Shown here: positions 42,892-51,040 of the stretch, piece by piece
Layout of the letters: each line of letters begins with the position of its first letter
How positions within the stretch are numbered: position 1 is the first letter of the stretch
The notes under the pieces: model-generated
What the model saw: the letters and a program-made list of their open reading frames with translations, nothing else
Databases searched by the model: none
Told to the model about the DNA's origin: nothing
From: Metarhizobium sp964253915
Lineage (GTDB): Bacteria > Pseudomonadota > Alphaproteobacteria > Rhizobiales > Rhizobiaceae
Reading direction: 5' to 3'
DNA length: 64,000 bases
NCBI RefSeq assembly: GCF_964253915.1
Contig: NZ_CAXUSG020000002.1
Location: forward strand, 124,001 to 188,000
Position numbers and translations under genes: made by a program

Positions 42892-43857
42892 TCATTTCTT
42901 GATCCATTCGGACCAGCGGGCTTCATTGGCGGCGATCCATTCCGCCGTCACGTCCTCGACCTTCTTGCCGTCGAGATCCACCTTGGCGATCATCGCGCCC
43001 ATTTCGTCATTGTCGAGCTTGAAGGCGGAGATCGCCTTGTGAGCGCCCGGCCACTTGTCTTTCACGCCGGACCAGCTGACCTTCCAGATCGGGCCGAACG
43101 GCTTGCCGCAGTCATAGGCGGAATCTGGGTTCACACCGGTGGAAGCATCCTCGTAGCAGGCCTTCGAGAAGGGCGGGAACTCCACCCATTCGCCCTTGTA
43201 TTTGATCGGCGCCCAATGCGGCGCATAGATCCACAGCAGGATTGGCGCCTTGCGCTGGTAAGCGCTTTCCAGTTCGGCGAAGAGCGCGGCGTCCGTGCCG
43301 GCATGGATCACTTCGAACGGCAGCTCGAGGGCTTCGACGCGCTCGTCGTCAAACCCGCCCCAGGTCACCGGGCCGCCGAGATACCGGCCTTTCGGCGCGG
43401 TTTCGGGAATGGAAAAGGCTTCGGCGCAGGCTTCGCTCTTCAGGGCCTCCCAGTTCGGAAGGCCGGGGCATTTTTCCTTCATGTACTCAGGAAACCACCA
43501 TTCTTCCTTGGCCTGCATGCCGGTTTCGCCGAGATTTTCCACCTTGCCGGTCGCCGTTGCCGCATCCATCGCCTCGCGGCCGGTTGTCTCCCAGATTTCC
43601 ATCGCCACATGTAGGTCGCCGCTCTCCAGCCCGGCAAACTGGGCGAGATAATCGGCCTGGACATATTCGATCGAATAACCGGCCTTCTTCAACACCTCGC
43701 CCATAATGTGGGTGGTGATGAGCTGGCCGGTCCAGTCGTGCAGCGTCAGCTTGATCGGATCTGTGGATTCTTGTGCATTCGTCGGCGCGGCAATGGAAGC
43801 GCCGGCCAGCATCATCGCGGCGGCGGCAATTTTCGGCAGGCGGGCAAAATCAAGCAT
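42892..43857 (-). CDS. Glycine betaine-type ABC substrate-binding protein (ProX/OpuAC-like)
   Basis: 321 residues with signal peptide (IAAAAMMLAGASIAAPTNA). The mature part begins with the OpuAC family pattern (IKLTLHDWTGQLITTHIMGE). Aromatic-rich ligand segments (KEEWWFPEY, LLWIYAPHW, PIWKVSWSG) fit cation-pi binding of a quaternary ammonium group. First gene of the operon; a GGGAG site precedes ATG 43857. Ligand could be glycine betaine, dimethylglycine or a related amine. Confidence 0.9.
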   Translation of the reverse strand: MLDFARLPKIAAAAMMLAGASIAAPTNAQESTDPIKLTLHDWTGQLITTHIMGEVLKKAGYSIEYVQADYLAQFAGLESGDLHVAMEIWETTGREAMDAATATGKVENLGETGMQAKEEWWFPEYMKEKCPGLPNWEALKSEACAEAFSIPETAPKGRYLGGPVTWGGFDDERVEALELPFEVIHAGTDAALFAELESAYQRKAPILLWIYAPHWAPIKYKGEWVEFPPFSKACYEDASTGVNPDSAYDCGKPFGPIWKVSWSGVKDKWPGAHKAISAFKLDNDEMGAMIAKVDLDGKKVEDVTAEWIAANEARWSEWIKK

Positions 43858-43950
43858 TCGAGGTCTCCCAGTCGAGCTCGTTAAAGTCCTTATCTCTGAT
43901 GAGGCACCCGACCGTCGTTCCCCGTACTTTTGTATCTTGTGACAGCGGTG

Positions 43951-43968
43951 CGTGTCGCCAATGACACG
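43951..43968. promoter_or_regulatory. Inverted repeat in the ProX-like/DeoR divergent spacer
   Basis: CGTGTC-gccaat-GACACG is a perfect 6 bp-arm inverted repeat in the 239 bp spacer, 94 bp from the ProX-like start. Further TTGTGACA/TTGTCAA elements flank it. Candidate operator for the DeoR-family regulator. Confidence 0.45.
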
Positions 43969-44096
43969 TCATATGGCGCGACTTGTCAATGCGGTTTGTG
44001 GTTTTGATGTGATTTTATGACCGATTGTGCGGCATGGGATTGCCGCTTTCGAAGTGCTCCGGTATGACTTTCTCATATACGGGTGGAACAGCAGTC

Positions 44097-44885
44097 ATGA
44101 CATCTTCGAAACGACACAGGGATATTTTGCGCCTGCTGGAGCGCGACGGCACGGTGGCGATTGCCGATCTAGCCCGCAAGCTCAACGTTTCGCTCGAAAC
44201 CGTGCGCCGCGATGTCAAGCCGTTGGTGGGAGACGGCAGTGTTATCAAGATTCATGGGGCGGTTTGCCTTCCTTCCGTCGTCGGCGAAGCGCCGTTCGAA
44301 AAGCGCATGCGCGAAAACAGCGAGGCGAAGAAGGATATCGCCGCCGCCGTGGCGCGCAGCATTCGCGACGGCGATTCGATCATGATGGATACGGGCACCA
44401 CCACCAGCTTTCTGGCCAGGGAATTGCTCGGCCACCGCCGCCTGACAGTGGTGACCAACTCCTCCGATATTGCCCGCACGCTGGCGACGGTGAACGGCAA
44501 CAAGGTCTACATGGCAGGCGGGGAACTGCGCAGCGACAACGGCGCGGCTTTCGGCGCCACGGCTATCGAATTCGTCAGCCGCTTCAGTGTCACGCATGCG
44601 GTGATTTCCACCGGCGCCGTCACCGTGGACGGCGTCTGGGACTACGATCTGGAAGAGGCCGAGTTCGCCCGCATGGTGGTCAGCCGGGGAAAGCGCGGCG
44701 TGGTGGTCACGGACCACAGCAAGTTCGCCCGCCAGGGCCTTGTAAAGGTTTGCGATTTTTCAAGAGTGACGGAACTCGCCACGGACTTCGCACCGCCGGA
44801 GGATATTGCCAGGGCGCTGGAGGCCGCCGGCGTCGAGCTGATGTTGTCCTCTCTAAGAGCGCGAGCGGCGGCAGTGATTTCCTAG
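44097..44885 (+). CDS. DeoR-family transcriptional regulator
   Basis: 262 residues: N-terminal DeoR HTH (TVAIADLARKLNVSLETVRR) and C-terminal sugar-isomerase-like sensor with IMMDTGTTTSFLARELL and VVTDHSKFARQGLVKV, the usual effector-site segments. ATG 44097 follows GGTGGAA. DeoR regulators normally sense phosphorylated sugars; here the divergent target encodes two kinases, so a phosphorylated amino-alcohol effector would fit. That link is inference. Confidence 0.88.
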   Translation: MTSSKRHRDILRLLERDGTVAIADLARKLNVSLETVRRDVKPLVGDGSVIKIHGAVCLPSVVGEAPFEKRMRENSEAKKDIAAAVARSIRDGDSIMMDTGTTTSFLARELLGHRRLTVVTNSSDIARTLATVNGNKVYMAGGELRSDNGAAFGATAIEFVSRFSVTHAVISTGAVTVDGVWDYDLEEAEFARMVVSRGKRGVVVTDHSKFARQGLVKVCDFSRVTELATDFAPPEDIARALEAAGVELMLSSLRARAAAVIS

Positions 44886-45031
44886 GCGGCTTCGTCGCAT
44901 TTGAAAATGGAACCTGCCCACCATCCATCAAGATTTGCATAAGATGGATTATGGAACTTTTATGCGTTCCGATGTTGGCGTGTCCTCAATTATTGTTGCC
45001 GCAAGCCGCGGCACAGCGCGCTGCTCAAAGG

Positions 45032-45096
45032 TCCCATCCTCAATTCGTGCTGAAGATGGGAGCCGAAGCCGGACTGGCGGGCGGTTCGACCCGCCA
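45032..45096. other. Two tandem hairpins in a gene-free stretch
   Basis: The 240 bp between the DeoR stop and the next small gene holds TCCCATC (45032-45038) with GATGGGA (45055-45061), and TGGCGGG (45075-45081) with CCCGCCA (45090-45096). Loops are 16 and 8 bases. No T-run follows either. This may be a terminator region, a small RNA or a degenerate repeat; I see no open reading frame of note in the stretch. Confidence 0.35.
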
Positions 45097-45125
45097 ACAC
45101 AAAGCGTTTACGCCGTTGGAAGGAC

Positions 45126-45374
45126 TCACGAACCGGAGAATTTCACCGTTACGCCACGTTGCCGAAAGTAGGCCTGCATGAGCTTTCTGCCGGAACGGTT
45201 GTTCTGCACGAGCCTGGTCGGGTCGAATACCGCTTCCTTCAAACCCTCCTTCGTCAAGGCTGCCTTGAGAGTTGCGATATGCGCGTCGATGTCGGCATTG
45301 TCCGCCTGAAGCGATTCATAAATGCGGTTTATGGCATCTGCTACGGTCGGTTCGCTCACGATTACATTCCTCAT
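45126..45374 (-). CDS. Small hypothetical protein, 82 residues
   Basis: Not recognised. A soluble, mixed-charge 82-residue protein (EPTVADAINRIYESLQADNA helix; C-terminal GRKLMQAYFRQRGVTVKF). The first codon ATG 45374 has a weak site. GTG 45359, eight bases after AGGA, gives a 77-residue product starting MSEPTVADA and may be the true start. Stands alone between the DeoR gene and the amidohydrolase operon. Confidence 0.6.
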   Translation of the reverse strand: MRNVIVSEPTVADAINRIYESLQADNADIDAHIATLKAALTKEGLKEAVFDPTRLVQNNRSGRKLMQAYFRQRGVTVKFSGS

Positions 45375-45555
45375 ATTGCCTGGCTGGTGCTTAGCACAGT
45401 TTCAGCTTGACCGTATCGTGGTGAAAAATGCCTTCGTCAATAGGAAACGATGTGACGTGCACCCGGAAGGCTCCGGCTTCGCTGGTCCATTTCAGGGTTC
45501 ACGTCAGGGCTCGCGCCTATAGGCTTTCCGTCTGATTAGGACGGCTTTCCCAAAC

Positions 45556-46779
45556 TCAAAGCGTATTCCGGTAGATATCGCCGTCTTTCATGATCAGCGA
45601 CAACCGCGACGGGTCCTGCAGCGCATTCAGATCGTCGAGCGGGTTGCCGTCGACGACCAGCAGATCTGCACGCAGGCCGGTTTTGACCTTGCCGATCTGG
45701 TCTTCCATCTGGAACAGTTCGGCCGCATAGCTGGTTGCCGAGCGGATGACCTCGATGGCCGGCAGGACTTCGCCGCGGATCTTGAACTCCATGGATTGGT
45801 GTCGGTGGATCGGGCCGATAAGGTCGGTGCCGTAGACCATCTTCACCCCATGCCGCTGCGCGACCTCAAGCTGCATCGATCCGACGTCGAGGACATATTT
45901 GATCTTGGCGTGCAACTCCGCCGGCATGCCGATCTGTAGTCCCTCCTCCCACATCGTTGTGTATGCGACGAGGGTGGGCACGAGGATGGCATTGCGCTCC
46001 TTCATCATGATCGCCGTTTCGTCGTCGAGAAAGTTGCCGTGCTCGATCGAGCGGACGCCGTTTTTGACCGCATGCTGAATGCAGCGTGCCGTGTAGGCAT
46101 GCGCCATGACGTATTTCCCGGCATTTTCCGCCTCCTCGACGGCAGCGCGGATTTCTTCGCCGGAAAATTGAACGAAATGAATGGGATCGGTATAGGAGGC
46201 AATCCCGCCGCCGACCATGAGTTTCACCTGGCTGGCGCCACGGCGGATCTCGTCGCGGGCTGCGAGGCGGACCGCATCGACACCGTCGGCAATGCGGCCG
46301 AGGCTGGGGACGTAATAGTGACTGTCGAACTCGCTCTCGCCGGCACCGCGCATGTCGCCATGGCCGCCGGTCTGCGAGATCGCCTTGCCGCTGTAGAGGA
46401 TGCGCGGGCTGGGGATGAGTTTTTCCTCGACGGCACGGGCCAGCCCGAAATCGGCGCCGCCGGCGTCACGGACGGTGGTGAAGCCGCGCATCAGCATGCC
46501 CTCCAGAACCGGCATGGCCCTGAGCGCGGTGTAGAAAGGCGACCATTTCGTCAGTTGCAGGAAGCTGTTGATCGGCACGATCACATGCACATGCGCGTCG
46601 CAGAGGCCGGGCATCAGCACCTTTCCCTTGACGTCGATGATCTGGGCGTCGGCGACCGTCAGCTTCGTATCGCCGATCTCGGCGATCTTGCCGTCGCTGA
46701 CGAGAACGTCGCGTTCCCCGAGAAGTGTCCCTGCGTCCACATCCAGGATCGATGCGTTCTTGAGAAGGGTCCGGCTCAT
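45556..46779 (-). CDS. Metal-dependent amidohydrolase (COG1228, prolidase/imidazolonepropionase-like)
   Basis: 407-residue TIM-barrel hydrolase: HxH metal pair in CDAHVHV, a candidate bridging Lys in QVKLMVGGG, further His in MAHAYTARC and SIEHGNF, and Asp in VYGTDL. The flanking beta-sandwich is formed by both ends. It hydrolyses amides, lactams or related bonds. Follows the second amidohydrolase gene by eight bases in the same operon; the likely promoter and LysR box are upstream of that gene. Confidence 0.88.
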   Translation of the reverse strand: MSRTLLKNASILDVDAGTLLGERDVLVSDGKIAEIGDTKLTVADAQIIDVKGKVLMPGLCDAHVHVIVPINSFLQLTKWSPFYTALRAMPVLEGMLMRGFTTVRDAGGADFGLARAVEEKLIPSPRILYSGKAISQTGGHGDMRGAGESEFDSHYYVPSLGRIADGVDAVRLAARDEIRRGASQVKLMVGGGIASYTDPIHFVQFSGEEIRAAVEEAENAGKYVMAHAYTARCIQHAVKNGVRSIEHGNFLDDETAIMMKERNAILVPTLVAYTTMWEEGLQIGMPAELHAKIKYVLDVGSMQLEVAQRHGVKMVYGTDLIGPIHRHQSMEFKIRGEVLPAIEVIRSATSYAAELFQMEDQIGKVKTGLRADLLVVDGNPLDDLNALQDPSRLSLIMKDGDIYRNTL

Positions 46780-46787
46780 TGTCTTTT

Positions 46788-47774
46788 TCACTTTCTGATG
46801 ACGCTGGGGAAAACGGGGCGATAAAGCTGCATGGCGGTACCGCTGAACATCTCCTCCTGCTCGGAGGGTGAAAGCCAGCGCACGCATTCGGCGTAATCCG
46901 TGTAGATGTCGCGGAAAGACCGGAAGAGTTTGTCGACGGGAAAATTGCTGGCAAACATCAGGCGCGACGGGCCGAACAGATCGACCAGTTCCGCAATCAG
47001 CGGCTTGACATCCTGCTGCGTCCAGCCGGGCAAAAGCATGCCGAAACCGGAAATCTTGACGGAGACATTGTGGCAGGAGGACAGCAGCCGCATGCCGGCC
47101 TTCCATCCTGACAGGTCTCCTGTCCTGAGCCCGTCCGGCATGCCCGCCTGGTTGATGATGATCCGGGTCTCGGCATGGGTTCTCGCCAGCCGGGCGACGT
47201 CGTCCATCTGATGCGGATAGACCTGCGTATCGAAGGACAGTCCGTAACCGGCAAGCTTGCCAAAATTGCGTATCCAGCGTTCGTCCCGCAGGTAATCGCT
47301 GCGCTCGACATAACGAAGCTGCGGGTCCGGATGCCATGCGACGATATGGCGGATGCCGCGGAACAGCGGCGATGCCGCCATATGCGCCTCGATCAGTTCC
47401 ACCGCCTGGGGACTATCGAGCGCCACCTGGCCGACGATCGCATTGGGGAAGCCGCTTTGCTCATGCAGTGTCTGTACGAAGCCTGTCTCTCCGACCGGGT
47501 TTTCCGGGTCGAACCCGCCATCCAGGTGTACCGTGCCGATGAGGTCGAAATCCGCCGTGTCGGCGAGATAGTCTTCCGGCAGGTAATCCTTGCGGATGGG
47601 AGCGGGGTCACCGACGATGGAGGGCGTGCCCGGCTCCATCCAGGGATAGCTGTTGCGATCGAGATCCCAGAGGTGGTGATGCGGGTCGAAAACCTTCAGA
47701 CGATATGACTTTCCCTCATCTGCTGCCCTTGCGGGAGTTTGGCGTGCCCTACCGATTTGTTTTCCAACATCCAT
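46788..47774 (-). CDS. Amidohydrolase-2 family lactonase-like protein (COG3618)
   Basis: 328-residue TIM-barrel protein related to fuconolactonase and 2-pyrone-4,6-dicarboxylate lactonase. The HxH motif is in FDPHHHLWDL. The strand-8 segment reads MFASNFPVDK, with Asn where many relatives have the catalytic Asp (GSDWPV); this Asn version occurs in part of the family. ATG 47774 was chosen; the in-frame ATG 47864 would overlap the LysR box. First gene of a two-gene operon divergent from the LysR gene. Confidence 0.85.
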   Translation of the reverse strand: MDVGKQIGRARQTPARAADEGKSYRLKVFDPHHHLWDLDRNSYPWMEPGTPSIVGDPAPIRKDYLPEDYLADTADFDLIGTVHLDGGFDPENPVGETGFVQTLHEQSGFPNAIVGQVALDSPQAVELIEAHMAASPLFRGIRHIVAWHPDPQLRYVERSDYLRDERWIRNFGKLAGYGLSFDTQVYPHQMDDVARLARTHAETRIIINQAGMPDGLRTGDLSGWKAGMRLLSSCHNVSVKISGFGMLLPGWTQQDVKPLIAELVDLFGPSRLMFASNFPVDKLFRSFRDIYTDYAECVRWLSPSEQEEMFSGTAMQLYRPVFPSVIRK

Positions 47775-47861
47775 TGCGACTGTTCCAACGACAGAATTGC
47801 TCGTTCGGAAGCCATTTTGCGTTGTCGGGCTTGATTGACAATACGGACGGAGTTGTGTCTC

Positions 47862-47878
47862 CATGACGAAAAGTCATG
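47862..47878. promoter_or_regulatory. LysR-box palindrome 1
   Basis: CATGACGAAAAGTCATG is a perfect 6 bp-arm palindrome with the T-N11-A pattern of LysR sites. It lies 14 bases ahead of the LysR start and between it and the divergent amidohydrolase operon, so it can serve both autoregulation and activation. Related sites occur at 52293 and 54205. Confidence 0.75.
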
Positions 47879-47891
47879 AGGTGGACATGCG

Positions 47892-48857
47892 ATGAAAAGA
47901 GCCGGGCCTGACAGTTCCACGCCGATCGATGCCATCGAGCGCGAGGGAAGCCTGCCGTCGCTGACAAGCCTGCGGGCATTCATCCTGGCGGCGCAATACA
48001 AGAGTTTTTCGCGGGCGGCGGAAGAGCTGAACATCACGCAGAGCGGCGTCAGCCGCGCCGTGCGCTCCATCGAGGAAATCACCGCGACACCGCTGTTCGA
48101 GCGTACCGGGCACGGTCTGGTGCTGACGGAATCGGGAGCGGCCTATTTCGAGGAAGTATCGACGCTGCTGAGCGAATTGGGAGCCGCGACACTCCGGCTT
48201 GCGACCTACAAGAGCACGCATGAATCGCTCAGCATCGCAACGCTTCCCAGCCTCGGCAGCCGTTGGCTGGCGCCGCGCCTGATCCGCTTCCTCAAGCAGA
48301 ATCCGACGATCGATATTTCGGTCACCGGAAGGATCGGCCACTTCGAATTCGACGGCAGCAACATCGATGCCGCGATCCATTATGGCAGCGAGGCGTGGCC
48401 CGGGAGCCTGTCGGAACTGATCATGGATGAAGTTCTGGTGCCGATGTGTTCGCCGGCGCTGATCAAGAAAGGTGTCGCCCCGAATGCGCGGCTGCTGTTC
48501 GAACTGACCCTCATCCAGCACACCCATCGGCCAACGGCCTGGCGCGAGTGGTTCAAGGATGTCGGCATCGATCATCCTCATCCGAACCAGGGGCCGCGCT
48601 TCGAGCAATATCAGATGGGCATAGAGGCAGCGATTTCAGGGCTGGGGGCTATCCTGATGCCGCCATTCATGGTTCTCGACGAATTGACGTCGGGCCGGCT
48701 GGTGCTGCTTCACAGCGTTCCGGTACCGACGCCGTGGCGGTATTATCTCGTCTACCCAAAAGGCAAGCGCAGCAAGCCGGGTGTGCAGAAATTCAGGACG
48801 TTCCTGCGGGCCGAAGCGCGGCGCACCGCGGAGCAGACCCTGCAGCTGATGCGGTAG
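47892..48857 (+). CDS. LysR-family regulator (GcvA-like)
   Basis: 321 residues: N-terminal winged HTH (YKSFSRAAEELNITQSGVSR) after a 25-residue polar leader, and a C-terminal periplasmic-binding-like effector domain. GAGGTGG, next to the palindrome, precedes ATG 47892. It probably controls its own gene, the divergent amidohydrolases, the CUT2 transporter at 48959-52114 and the GMC gene at 52517-54124, all of which carry matching boxes. Confidence 0.9.
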   Translation: MKRAGPDSSTPIDAIEREGSLPSLTSLRAFILAAQYKSFSRAAEELNITQSGVSRAVRSIEEITATPLFERTGHGLVLTESGAAYFEEVSTLLSELGAATLRLATYKSTHESLSIATLPSLGSRWLAPRLIRFLKQNPTIDISVTGRIGHFEFDGSNIDAAIHYGSEAWPGSLSELIMDEVLVPMCSPALIKKGVAPNARLLFELTLIQHTHRPTAWREWFKDVGIDHPHPNQGPRFEQYQMGIEAAISGLGAILMPPFMVLDELTSGRLVLLHSVPVPTPWRYYLVYPKGKRSKPGVQKFRTFLRAEARRTAEQTLQLMR

Positions 48858-48879
48858 GACGGCCAGGAAAACATGCCGC

Positions 48880-48950
48880 AAAAAAGGACCGCCCCACCCT
48901 TTCGGATGCATGGCGGTCCAGTCTTGTGATGCGGCTTGGGAAACCGCATC
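48880..48950 (-). terminator. Rho-independent terminator of the CUT2 operon, with second hairpin
   Basis: GGACCGCC (48886-48893) pairs with GGCGGTCC (48912-48919) and, read on the minus strand, is followed at once by six T residues (A-run at 48880-48885). A second hairpin, GATGCGG/CCGCATC (48928-48934, 48944-48950), lies between it and the permease stop at 48959. Good intrinsic terminator for the minus-strand operon. Confidence 0.8.
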
Positions 48951-48958
48951 TGGGAAAA

Positions 48959-50182
48959 TCAGCGGCCCCTGTTGGCCTTGCGGGAGAGATAGGCGTCGAG
49001 GATCACGGCGAGGGTCAGAATGGCCCCCTGCACTTCCAGCCGGGTTTGCGTCGAGGCGTTGACCAGCAGCATGCCGTTGGAGACGCTGCCGATCACCAGG
49101 GCGCCAGTCAGTGCCGCCCATACCGAACCCCTGCCCCCGAACAGGCTGACTCCGCCGATGACGGCTGCGGCAATCGCTTCCAGCAGAAGCGTGGTATCGG
49201 CCGAATCCGGAGAGACACCAAGGACGCGACCGGCGGCGATCATGCCGCCCAGGGCTGCGAAAACCCCGGTGAGCGTGAAGGCTGTGACCCGCAGGAACCG
49301 GACGGAGATCCCGGCGCGGCGGGCTGCCTCCGCATTGGCGCCAATGGCATAGAGGTAAACACCGAAGCGGGTCTGGGTCGTGACATAAGCGAAGAAACCC
49401 AGCAGGCCGAGCAGGAATGCGACGAGCAGCGGAACGCCCCTGTAGGAATTGAAGACGGCGATGACGATGGCGCCGACGATGGCAAGTGCCGCGGCAGGAG
49501 CAACGACCGACCAAAGGAACGACGCCGGCAAGCCGTTGCGTTTCTTGGCGTTATAGGATTGCAGCCGAAAGACGAGGCTGAGCAGGATGACCACACAGAG
49601 CAAGGCAATGCTGACAAAAGCTGGAAGATAGACCGTCGCGATCTTGCCCAGCGGCTGGCCGACCAGCGAAATCAGGTTGGAGCTTGCCGGCAGCAGATCG
49701 AGCAGAATGCCTTGCAGGATAAGCGATGTCCCGAGCGTCACGATGAAGGCGGGCGCTCGGAAGTAGGTGATGACAAGGCCTTGCACACAGCCGATCGCCG
49801 CGCCGATGAGCAGGCCTGCGGTCACGGCCGTGACGGTGTCGAAACCTTGGTTGACCGCCATACCCGCCGTGATCGCCGCCGAGACTGCGCCGGTGGCGGC
49901 GACGGAAAGGTCGATTTCGCCGATCACCAGCACGAACATCAGGCCCAGCGCGACAATGCCGGTGGTGACGATCTGCAGCGACAGGTTTGAGAGGTTTCGC
50001 GGGCTGAGGAAAAGCGGGTTCGCCCAGGCGAAATAGGCCCAGATGAGCACGAGCGCCAGAAGGACCGGTAGCATGCGATACCGTGTCGCCAGCGCTCCCA
50101 AGGCAACGTCAAACTTCATTTTGCGAGATTCCTGCGTGACGGGTTTGGCGAAGGCGGCCGAGGTCGTTATGTGATCAGACAT
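48959..50182 (-). CDS. CUT2-type sugar ABC transporter permease (XylH-like)
   Basis: 407-residue permease with 10-12 spans and the CUT2 motif MFVLVIGEIDLSVAATGAVS near residues 82-101; the length matches XylH-type rather than RbsC-type permeases. AAGGAG precedes ATG 50182, which overlaps the ATPase stop by eight bases. Last gene of a binding protein-ATPase-permease operon. Confidence 0.9.
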   Translation of the reverse strand: MSDHITTSAAFAKPVTQESRKMKFDVALGALATRYRMLPVLLALVLIWAYFAWANPLFLSPRNLSNLSLQIVTTGIVALGLMFVLVIGEIDLSVAATGAVSAAITAGMAVNQGFDTVTAVTAGLLIGAAIGCVQGLVITYFRAPAFIVTLGTSLILQGILLDLLPASSNLISLVGQPLGKIATVYLPAFVSIALLCVVILLSLVFRLQSYNAKKRNGLPASFLWSVVAPAAALAIVGAIVIAVFNSYRGVPLLVAFLLGLLGFFAYVTTQTRFGVYLYAIGANAEAARRAGISVRFLRVTAFTLTGVFAALGGMIAAGRVLGVSPDSADTTLLLEAIAAAVIGGVSLFGGRGSVWAALTGALVIGSVSNGMLLVNASTQTRLEVQGAILTLAVILDAYLSRKANRGR

Positions 50183-50975
50183 GGGCGGCTCCTTCGCTGC
50201 GGGACCGGGCGGCCATTTCTTCGTTGCTGATCATTCCGGTGATGGCGCTGACCAATTCTTCGCGGGTGTATTTGCCGCGGCTGACTTCCGCCACCTTGTT
50301 GCCGAGCCGCAGCACCACAACGCGGTCGGCCACCTGCTGGACGTCGCCCAGATCGTGGGAAATGACGATCACTGCCCTGCCCTGGGCGCGCAGGCGCTCG
50401 ATCAGGTTCAGCACCTGCTTGCGCTGCGCCACACCCAGTGCGGCTGTCGGTTCGTCGAGCAGGACGACACGCGGATCGGTAAGGATCGAGCGGCAGATGG
50501 CAACGGATTGACGCTGCCCGCCGGAGAGCGAGTTGGCCGGGACGTTGATATCGCGGATCTTCACGTCGAGGTTCGCCAGCACCTCCTTTGCCCGCGCCTC
50601 CATGCGGGCGCGGTCGAGCCGGCGGCCCTTGTACCATGGATGATAATATTCGCGGCCGAGGAAGAGGTTCTGCACGGTGTCGAGGTTGTCGCAGATGGCG
50701 AGGTCCTGATAGACGGTCTGGATGCCTGCGGCATTGGCGTCATGCGGGCTTTTCAGCGAAAGCGGCGTTCCCGACACCAGGATTTCGCCCTCGTCCGGCG
50801 ACTGAATGCCGGAAATCGTCTTGACCAGCGTGCTCTTGCCGGCGCCGTTGTCACCGACCAGGGCGACGACTTCGCCCGGCCATATGCTGAGCGACACCTT
50901 GGTAAGGGCAGCAACGCCTCCGAAACGGATCGACACGTTGCGGACCTCCAGGATCGGCGGTTCGTTGTTGTTCAT
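50175..50975 (-). CDS. CUT2-type sugar ABC transporter ATPase, single ABC domain (FrcA-like)
   Basis: 266 residues: Walker A GDNGAGKST, Q-loop TVYQDLAICDN, signature LSGGQRQSVAI, Walker B VVLLDEPTAALG and His in VISHDLGDV. Single-domain ATPases occur in fructose-type (Frc) systems of rhizobia, whereas most CUT2 ATPases are double. ATG 50975 is used because upstream in-frame codons lie in the intercistronic hairpin. Confidence 0.9.
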   Translation of the reverse strand: MNNNEPPILEVRNVSIRFGGVAALTKVSLSIWPGEVVALVGDNGAGKSTLVKTISGIQSPDEGEILVSGTPLSLKSPHDANAAGIQTVYQDLAICDNLDTVQNLFLGREYYHPWYKGRRLDRARMEARAKEVLANLDVKIRDINVPANSLSGGQRQSVAICRSILTDPRVVLLDEPTAALGVAQRKQVLNLIERLRAQGRAVIVISHDLGDVQQVADRVVVLRLGNKVAEVSRGKYTREELVSAITGMISNEEMAARSRSEGAAHV

Positions 50976-51001
50976 GACTAGGACCCCATTTTGTTTATTT
51001 G

Positions 51002-51028
51002 CAGGAGCCGCCTGTGGGACGGCTCCTG
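51002..51028 (-). terminator. Intercistronic hairpin after the XylF-like gene
   Basis: CAGGAGCCG (51002-51010) and CGGCTCCTG (51020-51028) form a perfect 9 bp stem with a 9-base loop, directly after the binding-protein stop and before the ATPase start. No T-run follows on the minus strand. Confidence 0.6.
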
Positions 51029-51040
51029 TGTTTGCCTGTG

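Noticed and set aside
45075..45096. GGTTCGACC-containing hairpin resembling a tRNA T-arm
   Set aside because: No acceptor, D or anticodon arm can be folded around it and no CCA-ready end is present. Kept only as part of the tandem-hairpin observation.
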